64,000 nt of DNA from Neisseria brasiliensis (GTDB lineage Bacteria; Pseudomonadota; Gammaproteobacteria; Burkholderiales; Neisseriaceae), in NCBI RefSeq assembly GCF_009671065.1, contig NZ_CP046027.1, forward strand, positions 2,542,001-2,606,000. The letters run 5' to 3'. The notes below the pieces were generated by a model. It had not been told where the DNA came from and did not search any database. It saw only the letters and a list, made by a program, of their open reading frames with translations. The position numbers and the translations under genes were made by a program. Positions 48,522 to 58,740 of the stretch are shown here, piece after piece (positions within the stretch are counted from its first letter, which is position 1; every line of letters starts with the position of its first letter).

Positions 48522-49682
48522 TTACAAAGTCGTGTCCAAAGCTTTCGAAATATCCTGCCAAATGTCGTCCACGTCTTCAATGCCGATGGAAAAACGCAGT
48601 AAGCCGACTTTGATGCCCATTTCCATTTTCACATCGTGTGGCACGCCGCTGTGTGATTGCGAATAGCAATGGTTGACCAAGCTTTCGACACCGCCCAAGC
48701 TGGAGGCCATTTTGACCAAATCCATGTTTTGAATCACGCTGTTGGCCGCTTGTTTGGTGTCGTTTTTCAGATAAATCGTCACCACGCCGCCGATGCCCTT
48801 AGGCATTTGCGTTTTGGCTAATTCGTAATGCTCATGCGACGGCAGCCCTGGGTAAAACACTTTTTCCACCGCCGGATGGTTTTCCATACGTTTGGCGATT
48901 TCCAAGGCATTTTCACAGTGGGTTTTCATGCGCAAAGCCAAGGTTTTAATGCCGCGCAACACCAGCCAGCAGTCAAACGGGCCGGCCACTGCGCCGCTGT
49001 TGACCATCATGCTATGCAAAGGCTTGGCCAATTCTTTGGTTTTCACCACCACCACGCCCATCAACACATCGGAATGGCCGCATAAATATTTGGTGGCCGA
49101 ATGAAACACAATGTCGCAACCCATATCCAGCGGACGTTGCAGATACGGTGTGGCAAAGGTATTGTCGATGCCAACCAGCGCACCGGCTGCCTTGGCTTTG
49201 GCAGCTAAGGCCGGAATATCCACCAAGCGCAACAACGGGTTTGACGGTGTTTCCAGCCACAGCATTTTAACGTTGTCGTGTTCGGCCAGCAGCGCATCGA
49301 GGTTTTCGGGCTTGCTCAAATCGGCAAACACCACGTTCACGCCCCACGGCGCATACACATCGTTCAACAAATCATAGGCACCGCCGTAAATATCAGCCAC
49401 GGCAATGATGGTGTCGCCCGGCTTCAAAAACGTCCGCCACACGGCATCAATGCCCGCCATGCCGCTGGAAAACGCAAAACCGGCGGCAGCGTGTTCCAAA
49501 TCGGCAACCGTGTCTTCCAAAATTTTGCGCGTCGGATTACTCAAGCGCGAGTAACGGTAAGGGGTTTGCTCGCCGATTTCATGGGTGGCAAACATACTGT
49601 TTTGGTAAATCGGTGGCATCAGCGCGCGCTGGTGTTCGTCGCAATCGTAGCTGGAATGAATCGCTTTGGTGGCAAATTTCAT
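48522..49682 (-). CDS. cystathionine gamma-synthase / beta-lyase family PLP enzyme
   Basis: 386 aa, ATG at 49682. Cys/Met metabolism PLP-enzyme motifs: YSRLSNPT, GMAGIDAVW, LETPSNPLLR, GIDNTFATPYLQRPL and the PLP lysine in HSATKYLCGHSDVLMG. Close relatives act as cystathionine gamma-synthase (metB), beta-lyase (metC) or gamma-lyase; the sequence alone does not settle which. SLGGVESLVNHCYSQSHSGVP near the end fits a beta-lyase-like active site. Confidence 0.85.
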   Translation of the reverse strand: MKFATKAIHSSYDCDEHQRALMPPIYQNSMFATHEIGEQTPYRYSRLSNPTRKILEDTVADLEHAAAGFAFSSGMAGIDAVWRTFLKPGDTIIAVADIYGGAYDLLNDVYAPWGVNVVFADLSKPENLDALLAEHDNVKMLWLETPSNPLLRLVDIPALAAKAKAAGALVGIDNTFATPYLQRPLDMGCDIVFHSATKYLCGHSDVLMGVVVVKTKELAKPLHSMMVNSGAVAGPFDCWLVLRGIKTLALRMKTHCENALEIAKRMENHPAVEKVFYPGLPSHEHYELAKTQMPKGIGGVVTIYLKNDTKQAANSVIQNMDLVKMASSLGGVESLVNHCYSQSHSGVPHDVKMEMGIKVGLLRFSIGIEDVDDIWQDISKALDTTL

Positions 49683-49886
49683 GGCACAAACCTTGTTTCG
49701 ATATGAATGGCATTCATTCTATCACTATCTGAAAAATAGAAACAATTAATACCACCCTGCCCGCTAAGTGATATAATCTCGCATTTACAAAATCGGTTAT
49801 CAAGCCGACCTTTTCAGACGGCCTTGAATTACCGTTTGCTGCCCACACATACCAAGCCTAGGCTTAATTCTAAGGAAAAAACACGC

Positions 49887-50660
49887 ATGAACGCCATTAC
49901 AGACGTGCAATCCACCCGCGATTTACGCAACCTGCCGATTAACCAAGTCGGCATTAAAGATTTACGTTTCCCGATTACCTTGCGCACCGCTGAGGGCGAA
50001 CAGGCCACCGTGGCCCGTTTGACGATGACGGTGTATCTGCCTGCCGAACAAAAAGGCACGCATATGTCACGCTTTGTCGCGCTGATGGAACAGCAAACCG
50101 AAGCCTTGAGCTTTGAGCGTTTGCAGCAACTCACGCGCGAAATGGTTGAATTACTGGATTCGCATTCGGGCAAAATCAGCGTGAGCTTTCCTTTTTTCCG
50201 CAAGAAAACCGCGCCGGTATCCGGCATTCAGTCGCTATTGGATTATGATGTGACCCTTACCGGTGAAATCAAAAACGGCGCATACAGCCACAGCCTGAAA
50301 GTCATGGTGCCGGTAACTTCGCTTTGCCCGTGTTCCAAAGAGATTTCGCAATACGGCGCACACAACCAACGCTCGCATGTGACCGTGTCGCTGGTGGCTA
50401 ATGCGGAAGTCGGCATCGAAGAAGTGATTGATTGCGTAGAAGCACAAGCCAGCTGCCAGCTCTACGGCTTACTCAAACGCCCTGACGAAAAATTCGTGAC
50501 TGAGCAAGCGTATGAAAATCCGAAATTTGTGGAAGACATGGTACGCGATGTGGCCACTTCACTGATTGCTGATGCCCGCGTGGAAAGCTTTGTGGTGGAA
50601 AGTGAAAACTTTGAATCGATTCACAACCACTCGGCTTATGCGGTGATTGCGTATCCTTGA
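49887..50660 (+). CDS. folE2: GTP cyclohydrolase FolE2
   Basis: 257 aa from ATG at 49887 (MNAITDVQSTRDLRNLPINQVGI) after AAGGAAAAAACACGC; the open frame extends further upstream but lacks a ribosome site. TSLCPCSKEISQYGAHNQRSHV holds the catalytic Cys of the type IB enzyme, which makes dihydroneopterin triphosphate for folate and, unlike FolE, works with metals other than zinc. Terminated by a DUS pair at 50680. Confidence 0.95.
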   Translation: MNAITDVQSTRDLRNLPINQVGIKDLRFPITLRTAEGEQATVARLTMTVYLPAEQKGTHMSRFVALMEQQTEALSFERLQQLTREMVELLDSHSGKISVSFPFFRKKTAPVSGIQSLLDYDVTLTGEIKNGAYSHSLKVMVPVTSLCPCSKEISQYGAHNQRSHVTVSLVANAEVGIEEVIDCVEAQASCQLYGLLKRPDEKFVTEQAYENPKFVEDMVRDVATSLIADARVESFVVESENFESIHNHSAYAVIAYP

Positions 50661-50679
50661 CGAAACACTTCATTCAGCA

Positions 50680-50712
50680 AGGCCGTCTGAAAGCAATAAG
50701 TTCAGACGGCCT
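50680..50712 (+). terminator. DUS terminator after folE2
   Basis: AGGCCGTCTGAA/TTCAGACGGCCT, loop AGCAATAAG. Confidence 0.8.
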
Positions 50713-50879
50713 GATTTTCATGAATATTCAATAAGATAAACTCTCTAAAACTGATTTAACGCAAGTAAACCCGTTTCCTGTTTTTCAGACGGCCTCAAAT
50801 CACTTATAATGCCGAAAACATTGATATTAAATTCTTGTTTAACCAACACAAACCTACCCCACACCGACAGGTTGTCGAT

Positions 50880-52688
50880 ATGAAAAAACTCTTTTATTTG
50901 ATCTTGGCCTTTCTCGCCTTGTTTAACACGGCTTTTGCCGGGCCGGTTGATGCGTCGAAGCTGTTGCCGCCCGAACAAGCATTCCGCCCGCAAGTGAATG
51001 TGACCGAGCAAGGGATTAATGTGCAATTTCAGATTGCCGAAGGTTATTACCTTTACCAATCCAAAATCATCGCCGACACCGATCCCGCCGGTGTGTTGGG
51101 CGATACGCCCCAACTTAGCCCCGGCGAAGAAAAAGAAGACGAATTTTTTGGCAAGCAAATCGTGTATCACCACGCAGCACAGGTGAATTGGCCTTACAAA
51201 CAAGCGTTCGGCCAATATAAATTAACCTTGAGCTATCAGGGTTGCGCCGAAGTCGGCGTGTGCTATCCACCGGTAGATACCACTTTCGACATCAACGGCA
51301 ACGGCCTGTATGAGCCGCAAGGGGATGGTGCGCCGGTGTCGGCAAAAGAACGATTCACCCGACCTGCCACGTCTTCAGACGGCCTGAAATCTGCGCCTGC
51401 CAAGAGCGACAGCAGCCGCTTCAAACTGTCTTGGGATACCTTGAACGCCAATCTGTTGGCGTTTTTTCTCGCAGGTTTGGGTTTGAGCTTTACCGCCTGT
51501 ATGTATCCGTTGCTGCCGATTGTATCGAGCATTGTCGTCGGCGATAAAAATGCCGGCAAAGGCCGCGCGTTTGCCTTATCGATGGTGTATGTGCAGGGTT
51601 TGGCGCTCACTTACACGCTGGTCGGTGTGTTTGCCGGCCTAACCGGTGCGCTGTTGACCGTCTGGCTGCAACAGCCTTGGGTAGTGCTGACCGCCTCTGC
51701 CATTATGGTGATTCTAGCTTTGTCGATGTTCGGTTTCTTCAATATCCAATTGCCAAGCTCGGTGCAATCCTATTTCCAAAATCAAAGCAACAAACTCTCC
51801 GGCGGCCGCATGGCTTCGGTATTTGTGATGGGTATGCTTTCTGCGCTGATTGTCGGCCCCTGTGTGGCGCCGCCTTTGGCCTTTGCTTTGGGCTACATCG
51901 GCCAGACCGGTGATGCGGTATTGGGCGGCTTGGCCTTGTATGCGCTGGCCTTGGGCACGGGCGTGCCACTGATTATCATTGGCACATTCGGCGGCCACAT
52001 CATGCCGCGCGCCGGTGATTGGATGAATGGCATCAAGTCTGCGTTCGGCTTTATTCTGCTGGCGGTAGCGGTGTATTTGGCTACGCCTTACCTGCCTTAC
52101 GCGCTGGTGGTGTCGCTTTATACTTTATTGTTGTTGGTTCCGGCGGTGTGGCTGCTGGTGCGCGCCGGCAAGCAAACAGGCCGTCTGAAAAGCGTGGCGA
52201 TGGTATTGGGCTTTTTGCTGCTGATTGGCGGCGCATGGTTCGGCTGGCAAAGCTACCAACGCCAAACCACCGCCCTACACCATTTCTTAACCTTGACTCC
52301 GCCATCTGAAGCGGGACAAAGCAGCGATCACGGCATCATGTTCACCGATGTAGCCGAACTCAAAGCCGCGATGGATGCCGCTTTGAAAGCCGACCCATCG
52401 AAACCGGTATTGCTCGATTTCTATGCCGATTGGTGCGTTTCCTGCAAAGAAATGGCCGCCTACACGCTCAACCAGCCGCAAGTGCATGAGGTGGTGGATA
52501 TGCAGCGTTTCTTCCAAATCGATGTCACCGCTAATACCGCCGAGCACCAAGCCTTGTTGAAAGAATACGGCTTATTCGGCCCGCCTGGTGTGTTTGTGAT
52601 TCGTGCCGACGGTACACGCAGCGAAGCCTTATTGGGTTTTGTGAAACCGGATGCGTTTATCGAATGGTATCGACAAAACGAAAAATAA
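50880..52688 (+). CDS. dsbD: thiol:disulfide interchange protein DsbD
   Basis: 602 aa from ATG at 50880. Signal peptide MKKLFYLILAFLALFNTAFA; N-terminal periplasmic domain with YQGCAEVGVCYPP; a central membrane domain of about eight spans with the Cys pair in FTACMYPLLPI and GPCVAPPLAF; C-terminal thioredoxin domain FYADWCVSCKEM. It carries electrons from cytosolic thioredoxin to the periplasm for DsbC-type isomerases and cytochrome maturation. Complete, with the expected three modules. Confidence 0.95.
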   Translation: MKKLFYLILAFLALFNTAFAGPVDASKLLPPEQAFRPQVNVTEQGINVQFQIAEGYYLYQSKIIADTDPAGVLGDTPQLSPGEEKEDEFFGKQIVYHHAAQVNWPYKQAFGQYKLTLSYQGCAEVGVCYPPVDTTFDINGNGLYEPQGDGAPVSAKERFTRPATSSDGLKSAPAKSDSSRFKLSWDTLNANLLAFFLAGLGLSFTACMYPLLPIVSSIVVGDKNAGKGRAFALSMVYVQGLALTYTLVGVFAGLTGALLTVWLQQPWVVLTASAIMVILALSMFGFFNIQLPSSVQSYFQNQSNKLSGGRMASVFVMGMLSALIVGPCVAPPLAFALGYIGQTGDAVLGGLALYALALGTGVPLIIIGTFGGHIMPRAGDWMNGIKSAFGFILLAVAVYLATPYLPYALVVSLYTLLLLVPAVWLLVRAGKQTGRLKSVAMVLGFLLLIGGAWFGWQSYQRQTTALHHFLTLTPPSEAGQSSDHGIMFTDVAELKAAMDAALKADPSKPVLLDFYADWCVSCKEMAAYTLNQPQVHEVVDMQRFFQIDVTANTAEHQALLKEYGLFGPPGVFVIRADGTRSEALLGFVKPDAFIEWYRQNEK

Positions 52689-52702
52689 TGCGACCTTAGA
52701 TT

Positions 52703-52738
52703 AAGGCCGCCTGAAAAGTATTTTTTCAGACGGCCTTT
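52703..52738. terminator. DUS-like terminator between dsbD and the methyltransferase
   Basis: AAGGCCGCCTGAAAA / TTTTCAGACGGCCTT; the left copy has one base changed from DUS. Confidence 0.75.
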
Positions 52739-52746
52739 TTATTTGA

Positions 52747-54699
52747 TCAATAATTGGTAATCAACACTTCCTGTGTTTCGCTATTTTTGTGCTTCGCCTG
52801 ATAATTGGCGTTTTGGTAATGGAAATTCAAATAGTTGATGTTAAACGCATGTTCAACACACCAATCCAATAATTGCTGATGCATTTCGCCTTTGTGTTTC
52901 ATCACATTAGATAAGGCAAAGCGAATCTGATGCGCGTTGCAGGTTTGGAGAAACTGCAATAAATCGCGCTCATCTTGCGCCGTCCAGCCGCCATTTTCGT
53001 TATAGGCCGCTGTGCCCAGCAAATAAGGTGGATCAAGATAGAGAAAGGCATTTTGCTGCCGTAAATGCTTAATATCTAAATCACGGAAATCTTGGCAGGC
53101 AAAACGGATATGGCGCGTGTGCAGCCTTTCCATAAACAAGCGCAGCTTGTTGCGCAGGCTGATATTGAAATCGCGCTTGCCCACCGGTAAATTGAATTCA
53201 CCTTTTTGGTTAAAACGGATTTGGTTGTTGAAGCCGTAAAAAATCAGCAGCAGAAACAATAAATTGTCTTTCGATTGGTTGTAATCTTGCCGCAACTGGG
53301 CAAACGGCTCTTTATTGAATTTGCCCAAACCATTGTTGCTGTTGCATTCATAAAAATCGTAATCGTGGCGGAAAGTATCGCTTAAGCCGTAATGCGCGAT
53401 TTTTTGCTCCAATTGCGCTACCAAATCGGTATAGCTTTGGCTTTGAATAAAATTGAGTAAATCAATCAGTTGCTGGTTTTTATCAATGCAAATAATTTCA
53501 TCAGCCAAGACATTGATGCCCACATTGGCGCCGCCTGAAAATACATCGTAAAACACGCCGAAACGCTCGGGCAGCTTGGCCTTGATTTGCGGCAACAATT
53601 TACCCTTGCCGCCGGTGTAGTTCAACGGCGATTTAACGATGGTTTCATTCGATTCATTCGAGGGTGTCAGCACAAACGATTCGTCACGAATGCCGACTTC
53701 ACACAAAAACAAACGCTCTTTATGCTCGGTCAACTGGGTTTTGCCGGTGGTAAACGCATGAAAATCCTGCTCAAATACCGACACTTTGCCCTTTTTCTGC
53801 AAAATTTCCATGATTTGTACATCGGAAATTTTGGCATTCGAGCGTGAATTGATTTTCGAACCGGTATTGTTATACGACACCAAAATGTATTTAGCATCAA
53901 TGTTTTCAATCAATTGGCCAAACTGCGCCGCTGCTTTTTGCGTGCAATAATCGCTTTTTAGATGGCTTCTGTCCATTTTACGCGCCACACCGTGCACTTC
54001 AGGCTTGGCGTTGACGGCAACATTTTCCAAAAAATGATAAGCATCGCCGTATTGGCGCGAATTATACGGCGGGTCGATATACACGATGTCGCTGCGAATG
54101 CTTTTCACCAGCTCATTGGCATCCTGCTGAAAAATTTGATTCCCCTGATTGTGTGCTTCTTGTGTTTGCGGCAAACGCAACACCAGCGGCTTGGTCAAAT
54201 CGCCACTGCGGCGGAAAGCATCGTAATGGCCGACAGTATTGGCGATGCGGTCGATGGCATACAATAATGATGTAATCAACACCGCCTGTTCACGTGCATT
54301 GATTTTGCCTTGGGCGAACAAAGCATCGATGTCGTCACGAATCACGCCGACTTTGCGCATATTTTGGCGACTCAAAAAGGTGTCGGCAAAATGGTGCGAA
54401 TAATAGTTTTCAGACGGCATATCGGTTAATTGATTGTAGCCGTCAATTAATTCTTTGATTTGCGGCCAATTCACCGATTCATCCGCCAAGAAAGTTTGAT
54501 AAGCCAAAAAATTGCCGAATAAAGTATCGTTGATTTGAATGCGGAAACGGTCGTTGAAGTGATGCGCGACCACGCCTGTGCCGCCGAATAAATCGGTAAA
54601 GGTATGGCAATCGTGGCAGTGTGTGCCAATCACGTTATCAATAAAAGCCAGCAGCTTGAATTTGCTGCCCAAATAGCGGCGATTGTGAATCTGAAACAT
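52747..54699 (-). CDS. orphan FokI-like two-domain adenine methyltransferase
   Basis: 650 aa from ATG at 54699 (MFQIHNRRYLGSKFKLLAFI). Two complete D12-class (Dam-like) methylase units: the first with RYLGSK, TDLFGGTGVVA and IDPPYNSRQY; the second with NYTGGKGKLLPQI, DVFSGGANVG and LDPPYLLGT. This layout and length fit M.FokI-type enzymes, in which each half methylates one strand of an asymmetric site. No endonuclease gene is adjacent (dsbD and mfd flank it), so it is an orphan, perhaps the antidote left from a lost type IIS system or a regulator. Target site unknown. Confidence 0.85.
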   Translation of the reverse strand: MFQIHNRRYLGSKFKLLAFIDNVIGTHCHDCHTFTDLFGGTGVVAHHFNDRFRIQINDTLFGNFLAYQTFLADESVNWPQIKELIDGYNQLTDMPSENYYSHHFADTFLSRQNMRKVGVIRDDIDALFAQGKINAREQAVLITSLLYAIDRIANTVGHYDAFRRSGDLTKPLVLRLPQTQEAHNQGNQIFQQDANELVKSIRSDIVYIDPPYNSRQYGDAYHFLENVAVNAKPEVHGVARKMDRSHLKSDYCTQKAAAQFGQLIENIDAKYILVSYNNTGSKINSRSNAKISDVQIMEILQKKGKVSVFEQDFHAFTTGKTQLTEHKERLFLCEVGIRDESFVLTPSNESNETIVKSPLNYTGGKGKLLPQIKAKLPERFGVFYDVFSGGANVGINVLADEIICIDKNQQLIDLLNFIQSQSYTDLVAQLEQKIAHYGLSDTFRHDYDFYECNSNNGLGKFNKEPFAQLRQDYNQSKDNLLFLLLIFYGFNNQIRFNQKGEFNLPVGKRDFNISLRNKLRLFMERLHTRHIRFACQDFRDLDIKHLRQQNAFLYLDPPYLLGTAAYNENGGWTAQDERDLLQFLQTCNAHQIRFALSNVMKHKGEMHQQLLDWCVEHAFNINYLNFHYQNANYQAKHKNSETQEVLITNY

Positions 54700-54846
54700 A
54701 TATTTCCAAATAAGGCATCTTGTGCATCGCATTATAATGCCAAACCGCAAAAATCACGCTATGGCTACGATGATTTTTCGCTTACTTGGTCTTTCTGTCG
54801 CCAACATGATTTTATTTCTCTGATAAAATAAGCATTCCTAACATTC

Positions 54847-54874
54847 AGGCCGTCTGAAACCTTTCAGACGGCCT
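54847..54874. repeat. inverted DUS pair between divergent genes
   Basis: AGGCCGTCTGAA-ACCT-TTCAGACGGCCT, 22 bases before the mfd start; it is in the leader rather than after a gene, so uptake signal or attenuation rather than simple termination. Confidence 0.75.
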
Positions 54875-54896
54875 CAACCTGTTTTCATCTGCCATC

Positions 54897-57800
54897 ATGA
54901 CTTATCCGATTCCCAAACCTCAAGAAAAAACCCGTTGGCTCAATCTCTCGCAAGGCTCATTGCCGTTGGCTTTGGCACGCCATTTGCCACACAAGCAGCT
55001 TAAAGTGGTCTTGATCCAAGATGCCGAGCAAGCCTTGCGCCTTCAGACGGCGTGGCAGTTTTTCCGGCCACACGATACGGCGGTTTTCCTGCCCGATTGG
55101 GAAACGCTGCCCTACGAGCGTTTTTCGCCGCATCACGATTTGGTGTCGGAACGCTTAGCGGCTTTATGGCAGATTAAAAGCGGCGCGGCGGATGTGCTAT
55201 TTGTGCCGGTGGCAACGGCGATGCAGAAATTATCGCCGGTGTCCTTCTTGGCCGGACGCACGTTTTGGCTGAAGACCGGCCAATCTTTGGATTTAGACGC
55301 GCTCAAAGGTAATTTGATTGAAGCCGGTTACAGCCATGTATCGAATGTGGTGGCCACGGGTGAATTTGCCGTGCGCGGCGGCATTGTCGATTTGTTCCCA
55401 ATGGGCAGCGACATGCCCTACCGCTTGGATTTGTTTGACGACGAAATCGACAGCATCAAAACCTTTGATCCCGACACCCAGCGCACCGTCGCGCCGGTCA
55501 GCGAAATCCGCCTTCTGCCCGCGCACGAATTCCCTACCGACGACGATGCGCAAAAAATCTTCCGCAGCCGTTTCCGCGATGAAATCGATGCCGACTATCA
55601 CGCAGCGGCGGTGTATAAAGCGGTGAGCAACGGCCATTTCGGCGCAGGCGTGGAATATTATCTGCCGCTGTTTTTTGAAAACGAGTTGGATACGCTGTTT
55701 GACTATGTCGGCAATGATGCACTGTTTGTCTGCTTGGGCGATGTGCATGCCGAAGCCGCGCGTTTTCAAAGCGATGTCAAATCACGCTACCAAATGGCAC
55801 AAGGCGATGAGACTTACCCGCCTTTGCTTCCACAGCATTTGTATCTCACCTCCGACCAATTCGCAGGCCGTCTGAAAGCATATGCCCAAGTGTGGCCGGA
55901 TGTGTTCAGTCACGACCAAAACCTGCCCGATGTTGCGGTCAACCGCCAAGCAGAACAACCTCTTCAAGCCCTGCTCGATTTTCAGACGGCTTTTGACGGG
56001 CGTATTTTGTTATGCGCCGAAAGTCTCGGCCGCCGCGAAACCATGACCGGCTTTATGCAGCAAAACTGTATCAAAGCCAAAGCCGTGAGCGATTGGCAAG
56101 GCTTTTTATCGGCACACGAGCCTTTAATGATTACCGTGGCACCGCTGGCTTACGGTTTCCAGTTGCCCGAGCAAAACATCGCCGTAATTACCGAATCGGA
56201 TTTGTATCAATACGTCGCCAAATCCCGCAAAACCAACCGCCGCAAAAAACACGCCGATGTTTCAGACGGCCTGTTGCGCGATTTGGCCGAAATCAACCTT
56301 GGCGATCCGGTGGTGCACGAAGAACACGGCATCGGCCGCTATATGGGTTTGGTTACCATGGATTTGGGCGGCGAAACCGCCGAAATGATGCTGCTCGAAT
56401 ACGCGGGCGAAGCGCAATTGTATGTGCCGGTGTCGCAGTTGCACCTCATCAGCCGCTATTCCGGCCACGCGCACGATAATGTGCAATTACACAAACTCGG
56501 CACCGCAGCATGGAACAAAGCCAAACGCAAAGCCGCCGAAAAAGCGCGTGACACCGCTGCCGAATTGCTCAACCTCTACGCCCAACGCGCCGCACAGGAA
56601 GGCCATAAATTCGACATCAACGAATTGGATTACCAAGCCTTTGCTGATGGTTTCGGCTATGAAGAAACCGAAGACCAAGCCGCCGCCATTGCTGCAGTGA
56701 TTAAGGATTTGACCCAAGGCAAGCCGATGGACAGATTGGTGTGCGGCGATGTCGGTTTCGGCAAAACTGAAGTGGCTTTACGTGCCGCATTTGTGGCGGT
56801 GATGGGCGGCAAACAAGTGGCCGTGTTGGCACCGACCACGCTTTTGGTCGAACAACACGCGCAAAATTTTGCCGACCGCTTCGCCGATTTTCCGGTTAAA
56901 GTGGCATCTTTATCGCGCTTCAACAACAGCAAAACCACCAAGGCCGCCTTGGAAGGCATGGCCGACGGCACGGTCGATATCGTGATTGGCACGCATAAAC
57001 TGGTGCAGGATGACATCCACTTTAAAAATCTCGGCTTGGTGATTATCGATGAAGAACACCGCTTCGGCGTGCGCCAAAAAGAGCAGCTCAAACGCCTGCG
57101 CGCGAATGTCGACATCCTCACCATGACCGCCACCCCGATTCCGCGCACCTTAAGCATGGCATTGGAAGGCTTGCGCGATTTTTCGTTAATTACCACCGCA
57201 CCGAGCCGCCGCTTGGCCGTCAAAACCTTTGTCAAACCGTTCAGCGAAGGCAGCGTGCGCGAAGCCGTGTTGCGCGAATTGAAACGCGGCGGTCAGGTGT
57301 TTTTCCTGCACAACGAAGTCGATACCATCGAAAACATGCGCGAACGCTTGGAAGTCCTGTTGCCCGAAGCCCGTATCGGCGTGGCACACGGCCAATTGCG
57401 TGAACGCGAGTTGGAACAAGTGATGCGCGACTTTTTACAGCAAAGGTTTAACGTGTTGCTCTGCTCGACCATTATCGAAACCGGCATCGACATCCCCAAC
57501 GCCAACACCATCATCATCAACCGCGCCGATAAATTCGGCTTGGCGCAACTGCACCAACTGCGCGGACGCGTCGGCCGCAGCCACCACCAAGCCTACGCCT
57601 ACCTGCTCACCCCCGAATACATCACCAAAGATGCCGAAAAACGCTTGGATGCGATTGCCGCCGCCGATGAATTGGGTGCCGGTTTCACCCTCGCCATGCA
57701 GGATTTGGAAATCCGCGGCGCAGGCGAAATCTTGGGTGAAGGCCAAAGCGGCGAGATGATGCAGGTCGGCTTCACGCTGTATACCGAGATGCTCAAGCAA

Positions 57801-58307
57801 GCCGTGCGCGATTTGAAAAAAGGCCGCCAGCCTGATTTGGATGCGCCGCTGGGTGTGACTACCGAAATCAAGCTGCACAGCCCTGCGCTGCTGCCCGATG
57901 ATTACTGCCCCGACATTCACGAACGCTTGGTGCTCTACAAACGCTTGGCCACCGCCGAAACGCGCGAACAAATCAACGCCATTCACGAAGAATTGGTCGA
58001 CCGCTTCGGCCTGACCGAACCTGCCGTGAAAACCTTGATTGAAAGCCACCATTTGCGTTTGCAAGCCAAAGAAATGGGTATTGCCGGCATCGATGCCACC
58101 AATGAAGCGATGATCATCACGTTCGGTAAAAACAACCGCATCGACCCGACCGAAATCATCATGCTGATTCAAACCAACAAAAAATACCGCTTGGCCGGTG
58201 CCGACAAGTTGCGGTATAGCGCGGAAATGGAAAATATCGATGTGCGGATTAACACGGTGAAGGACGTGTTGAAGACTTTGAAAGAAAAAGTATTGGTGGC
58301 TGAATAA
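54897..58307 (+). CDS. mfd: transcription-repair coupling factor Mfd
   Basis: 1136 aa. UvrB-like N-terminus (VFLPDWETLPYERFSPHHDLVSERL), RNA-polymerase interaction domain with VVHEEHGIGRYMGLVTMDL, RecG-like translocase with Walker A GDVGFGKTEVA and DEEHRFG, TRG motif region GRVGRSHHQAYAYL, C-terminal domain. It removes RNA polymerase stalled at lesions and recruits UvrA. Complete and of usual length. Confidence 0.96.
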   Translation: MTYPIPKPQEKTRWLNLSQGSLPLALARHLPHKQLKVVLIQDAEQALRLQTAWQFFRPHDTAVFLPDWETLPYERFSPHHDLVSERLAALWQIKSGAADVLFVPVATAMQKLSPVSFLAGRTFWLKTGQSLDLDALKGNLIEAGYSHVSNVVATGEFAVRGGIVDLFPMGSDMPYRLDLFDDEIDSIKTFDPDTQRTVAPVSEIRLLPAHEFPTDDDAQKIFRSRFRDEIDADYHAAAVYKAVSNGHFGAGVEYYLPLFFENELDTLFDYVGNDALFVCLGDVHAEAARFQSDVKSRYQMAQGDETYPPLLPQHLYLTSDQFAGRLKAYAQVWPDVFSHDQNLPDVAVNRQAEQPLQALLDFQTAFDGRILLCAESLGRRETMTGFMQQNCIKAKAVSDWQGFLSAHEPLMITVAPLAYGFQLPEQNIAVITESDLYQYVAKSRKTNRRKKHADVSDGLLRDLAEINLGDPVVHEEHGIGRYMGLVTMDLGGETAEMMLLEYAGEAQLYVPVSQLHLISRYSGHAHDNVQLHKLGTAAWNKAKRKAAEKARDTAAELLNLYAQRAAQEGHKFDINELDYQAFADGFGYEETEDQAAAIAAVIKDLTQGKPMDRLVCGDVGFGKTEVALRAAFVAVMGGKQVAVLAPTTLLVEQHAQNFADRFADFPVKVASLSRFNNSKTTKAALEGMADGTVDIVIGTHKLVQDDIHFKNLGLVIIDEEHRFGVRQKEQLKRLRANVDILTMTATPIPRTLSMALEGLRDFSLITTAPSRRLAVKTFVKPFSEGSVREAVLRELKRGGQVFFLHNEVDTIENMRERLEVLLPEARIGVAHGQLRERELEQVMRDFLQQRFNVLLCSTIIETGIDIPNANTIIINRADKFGLAQLHQLRGRVGRSHHQAYAYLLTPEYITKDAEKRLDAIAAADELGAGFTLAMQDLEIRGAGEILGEGQSGEMMQVGFTLYTEMLKQAVRDLKKGRQPDLDAPLGVTTEIKLHSPALLPDDYCPDIHERLVLYKRLATAETREQINAIHEELVDRFGLTEPAVKTLIESHHLRLQAKEMGIAGIDATNEAMIITFGKNNRIDPTEIIMLIQTNKKYRLAGADKLRYSAEMENIDVRINTVKDVLKTLKEKVLVAE

Positions 58308-58335
58308 AATCGGCAACCTTTACTTGTCTGCAATC

Positions 58336-58371
58336 AAAAAAAGCCGTCTGAATTTTCAGACGGCCTTTTTG
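58336..58371. terminator. DUS terminator after mfd
   Basis: AAAAAGCCGTCTGAA / TTCAGACGGCCTTTTT. Confidence 0.85.
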
Positions 58372-58382
58372 TATAATCAAGC

Positions 58383-58740
58383 TTATCGCCCCTTCACATC
58401 AATAATCCACACTTCCGCCTGTGAGCCCAAGCGCATCGGGATGCCCCAGAAGCCGTAGCCTGATGTCACAAAATAATGGCCGTTGCCGATGGCTTCATAG
58501 CCGTAGGCCACGCGGTTGATGGTTTGCACGATTAAGTTGGCCGGTGCCACTTGGCCGTTGTGCACATGGCCGGAACAGGCCGACAATCAAACTGTTGGTA
58601 ATCAAATAAGCCAAGCCCATCAGCCAGCGGCGGCCGCGTTTGCCAATAAACGGTGCCAATAGCCATTGCAACGAGCGCCCCAGACCAAAGGTAAAGAGCT
58701 GCATCAACACCAACACAATAATAAAAAATCCGATACGCAT
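58383..58740 (-). pseudogene. metallophosphoesterase gene with internal deletion
   Basis: ATG at 58740 starts a membrane N-terminus (MRIGFFIIVLVLMQLFTFGLGRS..., WLMGLAYLITNSLIVGLF). Near 58575 it meets, in another frame, the end of a metallophosphoesterase: SGHVHNGQVAP (the last metal-binding His motif, normally GHTHGGQ), YGYEAIGNGHYFVTSGYGFWG and the stop at 58383. About 250 residues with the rest of the active site are missing. A deletion joined at CGGCCATGTGCAC is the simplest cause. Confidence 0.85.

Noticed and set aside
57435..58316. 293-codon minus-strand frame opposite mfd
   Set aside because: Lies entirely antisense to a strongly conserved gene; product is low-complexity His/Gln/Phe, a known by-product of GC-rich codon use.
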